Part shown: in pieces, positions 35,735 to 39,189 of the stretch | How positions within the stretch are numbered: position 1 is the first letter of the stretch | Layout: every line of letters starts with the position of its first letter | Source: an uncultured SAR116 cluster alpha proteobacterium | GTDB lineage: Bacteria; Pseudomonadota; Alphaproteobacteria; Puniceispirillales; GCA-002684695 | Reading direction: 5' to 3' | Length of the DNA stretch: 39,189 nt | Assembly: GCA_902532475.1 (NCBI GenBank) | Contig: CACAIE010000016.1 | Span: 1-39,189, forward strand | The notes under the pieces: model-generated | The model's input: only the letters and a program-made list of their open reading frames with translations | What the model was told of the DNA's origin: nothing | The model's database searches: none | Position numbers and translations under genes: made by a program

Positions 35735-36935
35735 ATGTATTCAGTGCATAAATAGATTTTTCTATTCTTTTACAGGCTTCAACTAGAATTTTATCTGACT
35801 TTGCAAAGCACAATCTTAAAAAATTAGGCATGCCAAATTCAGATCCAGGCACTAGGGCAATTTGAGCATGTTCGAGAAGATACATGCATATATCAATATC
35901 AGATTTTAATTTTAATCCTGAAAAAGTTGATTTGCCAATTAACCCCGTGCAGTCAATAAAAAAATAAAAAGCCCCCTCTGGATTTAAAAATGCCAAGTTA
36001 TTAATTTTTGATAATTTTTCTTGGACCAAATTTTTTCTTTTAGTATAAACTATGTTCCATTCCTTAATAATATCTTTTGATCCGTTCAAAGCAGCTAAAG
36101 CGGCTGCTTGTCCCACTGATGAAGGGTTTGTTGTTGATTGACCCTGTAGTTTAGTCATTGCCCTTATTAGATCTAATGGACCTCCTGCATATCCTATTCT
36201 CCAACCAGTCATTGCATGTGACTTTGAAACTCCATTAACAGTAAGAACTCTATTTTTTAAATCAGGGGCTACTTCTAAAATATTTGCAAAAGATTTATTT
36301 TCGTATGTAAATACTTCATAAATATCATCACAAATTATTGATACATTTTTATGTTGGCGAAGAGTTTCAGCCAATGACAAAAGATCACTAGATGAATATA
36401 TAGCCCCTGTAGGATTTCCAGGAGAATTTAATATTAGCCAACGGGTTCTTTTATTTATAGCTTTGGATAATGTTGCAGGGGTGATTTTATAATGATCTTC
36501 TTTTGAGCAGGAAACTATTATAGGTGTTCCATCAGCAATCTTTACCATGTCAGGATAACTTACCCAATAAGGCGATGGAATGATAACTTCATCATTTGAA
36601 TTCAAAGTAGAAACAAGTGCATTAAAAATTATTTGTTTTGCTCCAGTTCCAACAATGATTTCTTCTGAGGAATAGTGTATTTTATTATCTTGAAGAAACT
36701 TTTTGGAGATAGCTTCACGTAATGCTAGCGTACCACGGACATCTGTGTATTTAGTATGACCATTGTGAGCAGCTTTAAATGCTGCATCAATAATAAATTT
36801 TGGTGTATTGAAATCTGGCTCACCTTCGCTTAACTCTATAATATCCTTTCCCTCTTGTTTTAATTCACGAGCTAACTGAGCCATCTTGACTGTTCCAGAA
36901 GTTCGAATATTTTTAATTTTAGTACTAATTTGCAA
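35733..36935 (-). CDS. class I/II aminotransferase, aspartate-aminotransferase-like
   Basis: PLP enzyme of fold type I, 400 residues. IELSEGEPDFNTPKFIIDAA and YTDVRGTLALREAI are at the N-terminus, GTGAKQIIFNAL in the cofactor-phosphate region, LNSPGNPTGAIYSSSDL (Asn contacts PLP), CDDIYEVF, and the Schiff-base Lys238 in VNGVSKSHAMTGWRIGY. FLRLCFAKS near the end carries the substrate-carboxylate Arg. This matches the AspC/AspB Ib subgroup, which also includes prephenate and other amino-acid transaminases. It is divergent from the dimethylformamidase genes across 87 bases, so it may be a housekeeping enzyme or belong to the island. Confidence 0.9.
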   Translation of the reverse strand: MQISTKIKNIRTSGTVKMAQLARELKQEGKDIIELSEGEPDFNTPKFIIDAAFKAAHNGHTKYTDVRGTLALREAISKKFLQDNKIHYSSEEIIVGTGAKQIIFNALVSTLNSNDEVIIPSPYWVSYPDMVKIADGTPIIVSCSKEDHYKITPATLSKAINKRTRWLILNSPGNPTGAIYSSSDLLSLAETLRQHKNVSIICDDIYEVFTYENKSFANILEVAPDLKNRVLTVNGVSKSHAMTGWRIGYAGGPLDLIRAMTKLQGQSTTNPSSVGQAAALAALNGSKDIIKEWNIVYTKRKNLVQEKLSKINNLAFLNPEGAFYFFIDCTGLIGKSTFSGLKLKSDIDICMYLLEHAQIALVPGSEFGMPNFLRLCFAKSDKILVEACKRIEKSIYALNT

Positions 36936-36966
36936 TAGTTTGATCCTTGCAAGATATATATTTTTT

Positions 36967-36988
36967 ATATATTTTATATATATATTTA
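36967..36988. promoter_or_regulatory. shared AT motif, aminotransferase/dimethylformamidase divergent promoter
   Basis: The reverse complement of these 22 bases differs at one position only from 32451-32472 (TAAATATATATATAA then A instead of T, then ATATAT). The gap 36936-37022 is 87 bases long and strongly AT-rich. It is the third divergent promoter of the island with this motif. Confidence 0.4.
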
Positions 36989-37022
36989 TAATTAATTAGC
37001 TAATAATAATCAATGACGTTTA

Positions 37023-37364
37023 ATGCTTCGATATTGTTCTAAAAATTCTATCTATAAAATAGATGGTTCCAGAATTGATTTAGCTAAAGAGTACAGAGAC
37101 AGCCTAAAAGGACCCCATAGTTTTGAACTTCAAAATATTCTTGATAGGATGAGAACTTCATCTTTAAATGGACGTTTTGTTTTAATCGTAATCGAACCAT
37201 TCAAAAAATTTGGGCTTGCAAGATTAAGTGGTAAAAGAGGCGAACCTCCTAGAAGCGTTGATAATGTTATTTATAATTCAATTTCAGAAGCCGAATGGGA
37301 TATTTTTAAAAGAAGGTGGTATGAGTTTACAGGTTATAATATAAACATATCGGATCCATCCTAA
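37023..37364 (+). CDS. dmfA1: N,N-dimethylformamidase small subunit-like protein
   Basis: The 113 residues resemble the light subunit of dimethylformamidase: HSFELQNILDRMRTSSLNGR, FVLIVIEPFKKFGLARLSGK, RGEPPRSVDNVIYN, then EAEWDIFKRRWYEFTG. The enzyme hydrolyses N,N-dimethylformamide to formate and dimethylamine; natural substrates of marine relatives are unknown. Its TAA overlaps the ATG of the large-subunit frame (TAATG), which strongly supports a two-subunit enzyme. The pairing raises confidence above what this short protein would allow alone. Confidence 0.75.
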   Translation: MLRYCSKNSIYKIDGSRIDLAKEYRDSLKGPHSFELQNILDRMRTSSLNGRFVLIVIEPFKKFGLARLSGKRGEPPRSVDNVIYNSISEAEWDIFKRRWYEFTGYNINISDPS

Positions 37365-38104
37365 TGTTAAGCTCAACAAAAATTATAGGTTATTGTCAAC
37401 CTTTAGTAGTAAATCAGGGTGAAACTACACAGTTAAAAATTTCTAGTAATGGGCCTGATAGTTGTGAATTCGAAGTTTTACGGGTGATCTGTGCAGATAT
37501 TGATCCATTGGGCCCTGGTTCAAAATTTGAAAAGCAAGATTGGCAAAAATCTAAAAAAATTAAAGTTAAAAATCAAAAAATTAATATTGGATCTTTTGCT
37601 TTTATTCCCTCCCCGCCAAATATAAAAAATGAAAAACAAATAAATATTTCAATGTATATATGGCCAACTATAATTTCAAAACCAAAACAAGTTATATTTA
37701 ATTGGGGTGACTTATCAATATTTATAAAATCTGATGGAAGATGTGTTTTTGAATTTAATTCAATAAAAATCACTTCTAATCAAAGTTTTTTTGCCAGAAG
37801 ATGGTATAAAGTAAGTTGTTTAGTTGATTTGTCCAAAAAAATTATTTCTCTTAAAATCGATAATTTGTATCCTGAATCTGATTTGTTTCCTGTTGATCAA
37901 TCTGAGTTAAAAATTGACCTAAAAAAATTTTCTTCAAAAATTTCCCCAATTTGTTTTGCGGCAACAATTGATAAAATAGAAAAAAATAAAATTGTTACCA
38001 ATAATCACTACAACGGGAAAATAGAAAAACCACAAATTAAGTTAAATTCTAATAATGTTCTTTTTCGCAAAATGGGATTTTTCTCAAAAGATAAGTACAG
38101 ATAA
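37364..38104 (+). CDS. dmfA2: N,N-dimethylformamidase large subunit-like, N-terminal part (before frameshift)
   Basis: A 246-residue frame matching the N-terminal domains of DMFase large subunits: KIIGYCQPLVVNQGETTQLK, VLRVICADIDPLGPGSKFE, ISMYIWPTIISKPKQVI with a lectin-like domain after it, and CFAATIDKI...NGKIEKPQI. The true family sequence then jumps to another frame at the T5 run 38061-38065: removing one T gives VLFAKWDFS, matching the family. In the present frame the last dozen residues (KMGFFSKDKYR) look unrelated. The gene is therefore frameshifted, split into two polypeptides, or carries a base-call error. Known large subunits are about 760 residues. Confidence 0.75.
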   Translation: MLSSTKIIGYCQPLVVNQGETTQLKISSNGPDSCEFEVLRVICADIDPLGPGSKFEKQDWQKSKKIKVKNQKINIGSFAFIPSPPNIKNEKQINISMYIWPTIISKPKQVIFNWGDLSIFIKSDGRCVFEFNSIKITSNQSFFARRWYKVSCLVDLSKKIISLKIDNLYPESDLFPVDQSELKIDLKKFSSKISPICFAATIDKIEKNKIVTNNHYNGKIEKPQIKLNSNNVLFRKMGFFSKDKYR

Positions 38105-39189
38105 AATAATTGATTTAGGACCAAATAAACTTGTTGGTAATTTAGTAAATGGACCAATGCGTGCAGCTACTGGTCATAATTGGAATGGTTCGGTAAAAAG
38201 TTGGAATCAAAATAAAGATCATTATGGAGCAATACATTTTCATGAAGATGATTTAATAGATTGTAAATGGGATACAAATCTTAAAATCAAAACACCCCAT
38301 TCTGCAATATCTGGATATTATATTGCTAGGATTAAAGCTAAAGGAATTCAAAGTGATGTTCCTTTTTTTATTTCAGAAAAGTTTAGATCTACTAAAAGAT
38401 CAAAACAAAACAAGATTTTATTTTTAGCGCCTACTGCAACTTATCTGTCTTATTCTAATACACATGTTAAATTTGATAGCCTTAATACAGAAAATTTATT
38501 TGAAGGCCCGATTTCTCTCAGTGAAGATGAATTATATTTAAATGAACACAGAGAATTAGGTTTGTCTCATTATGACACCCATAGTGATGATTCAGGTGTG
38601 GTTTTTGTAAGTGAAAGACGACCAATTTTGAATATTAGGCCAGGTTTATATACATTTAACTATATAAACGACACACACATTATAAAATGGTTAGAAATAA
38701 AAGGCTATGACTATGACGTTGTCACAGATGAGGATTTGCATAAATATGGAATAGGTTTATTAGAGGATTATCTGGTAGTTATTACAGCTTCTCACCCAGA
38801 ATATTTTTCAACTGAAATGTGGGATGCGCTTTTTGAATACCAAAACAAAGGTGGGAGGCATATGTATCTTGGAGGTAACGGGTTTTATTGGCGTATTGCC
38901 TATTCAGATTATTATCCAGGTGTCGTTGAAAATAGAAGGGATATTTCTGGTGTTAGAACTTGGGAAGGTGAACCAGGAGAAAATCATTTAAGTTTTACTG
39001 GGGAGCCTGGGGGGCTTTGGCGATCTTCAGGAAGGGCGCCTCAGTCAATTGTAGGCAATGGCTTTTGTTCAACAATGTTTTTAAAGTCAACTTGGTTTCG
39101 TAGAAGTAAAGCGTCTTACAAATCTAAATATGAATTCATATTTAAAAATTTAAATGATAAAATAATTGGAGATTTCGGATACAGGGGAG
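38055..39189 (+). CDS. dmfA2: N,N-dimethylformamidase large subunit-like, C-terminal part (after frameshift, runs off window)
   Basis: This frame is open from at least ATG 38055 to the window end (378 codons). It begins MFFFAKWDFSQKIS, overlapping the upstream frame by 50 bases, and continues with VGNLVNGPMRAATGHNW, KILFLAPTATYLSYSN, LGLSHYDTHSDDSG, NIRPGLYTFNYINDTH, ASHPEYFSTEMWDALFEYQ, GGRHMYLGGNGFYWR and TGEPGGLWRSSGRAPQ. This is the catalytic DMFA2 C-terminal region with the glutamine-amidotransferase-like fold. The characterised Paracoccus enzyme binds iron through two Tyr and one Glu; conserved Tyr and Glu residues are present here, but the exact ligands were not assigned. The 3' end is outside the window. 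Confidence 0.78.
   Translation, partial: MFFFAKWDFSQKISTDKIIDLGPNKLVGNLVNGPMRAATGHNWNGSVKSWNQNKDHYGAIHFHEDDLIDCKWDTNLKIKTPHSAISGYYIARIKAKGIQSDVPFFISEKFRSTKRSKQNKILFLAPTATYLSYSNTHVKFDSLNTENLFEGPISLSEDELYLNEHRELGLSHYDTHSDDSGVVFVSERRPILNIRPGLYTFNYINDTHIIKWLEIKGYDYDVVTDEDLHKYGIGLLEDYLVVITASHPEYFSTEMWDALFEYQNKGGRHMYLGGNGFYWRIAYSDYYPGVVENRRDISGVRTWEGEPGENHLSFTGEPGGLWRSSGRAPQSIVGNGFCSTMFLKSTWFRRSKASYKSKYEFIFKNLNDKIIGDFGYRG

Overview
The window is about 39 kb of AT-rich DNA (roughly one third G+C by eye). It is densely packed, with short gaps, 4-bp start/stop overlaps and no stretch above 300 bases without a gene. The gene order rplS-leuC-leuD-leuB-asd, the sdhCDAB operon and the many transporter and amine/amide catabolism genes suggest a streamlined marine alphaproteobacterium. 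The clade (SAR116, AEGEAN-169, HIMB59 or similar) cannot be fixed from the sequence alone. No tRNA, rRNA, CRISPR array, insertion sequence or phage gene was seen.

Region 1 (1-6.1 kb, + strand) is core metabolism: the 3' end of ribosomal protein L19, the leucine branch (leuC, leuD, leuB), aspartate-semialdehyde dehydrogenase and an M20 metallopeptidase. Region 2 (6.1-13 kb, +) holds a succinate-semialdehyde-type dehydrogenase and a complete peptide-type ABC importer: binding protein, two permeases and one protein with two fused ATPase domains. Region 3 (13-15.3 kb, -) has a LysE/RhtB exporter and a GMC (choline-dehydrogenase-like) oxidoreductase. Region 4 (15.35-18.76 kb, +) is sdhCDAB. Its sdhA is strikingly richer in G+C than its neighbours, as if only that gene had been replaced from another lineage.

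Region 5 (18.8-39.2 kb) is an accessory catabolic island. A minus-strand operon carries a polyamine-type ABC importer (PotD-B-C-A order), an isochorismatase-family amidohydrolase and a creatinase/ectoine-hydrolase-like M24 protein that has lost its metal ligands. A second, paralogous isochorismatase-family enzyme is divergent from it. A second minus-strand operon carries an ABM-domain protein, a DinB-family protein, a flavin monooxygenase-like protein, HyuA, HyuB and a GntR/FCD regulator. Divergent from it are a kynurenine-formamidase-like hydrolase, a DAO-family FAD oxidase and a D-2-hydroxyacid dehydrogenase. Then come a minus-strand class I aminotransferase and, divergent again, both subunits of an N,N-dimethylformamidase-like enzyme. 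The large subunit is split by a +1 frameshift and runs off the window.

Read together, the hydantoinase pair, the N-carbamoylsarcosine-amidase-like cysteine hydrolases, the creatinase-fold protein, the sarcosine-oxidase-like flavoenzyme and the dimethylformamidase suggest a locus for scavenging N-methylated amides, ureides or hydantoins. This is inference from families and context. Three divergent promoters in this island share an almost identical 22-23 bp AT palindrome-like motif, and a fourth related copy lies upstream of sdhC. It is a candidate common operator.
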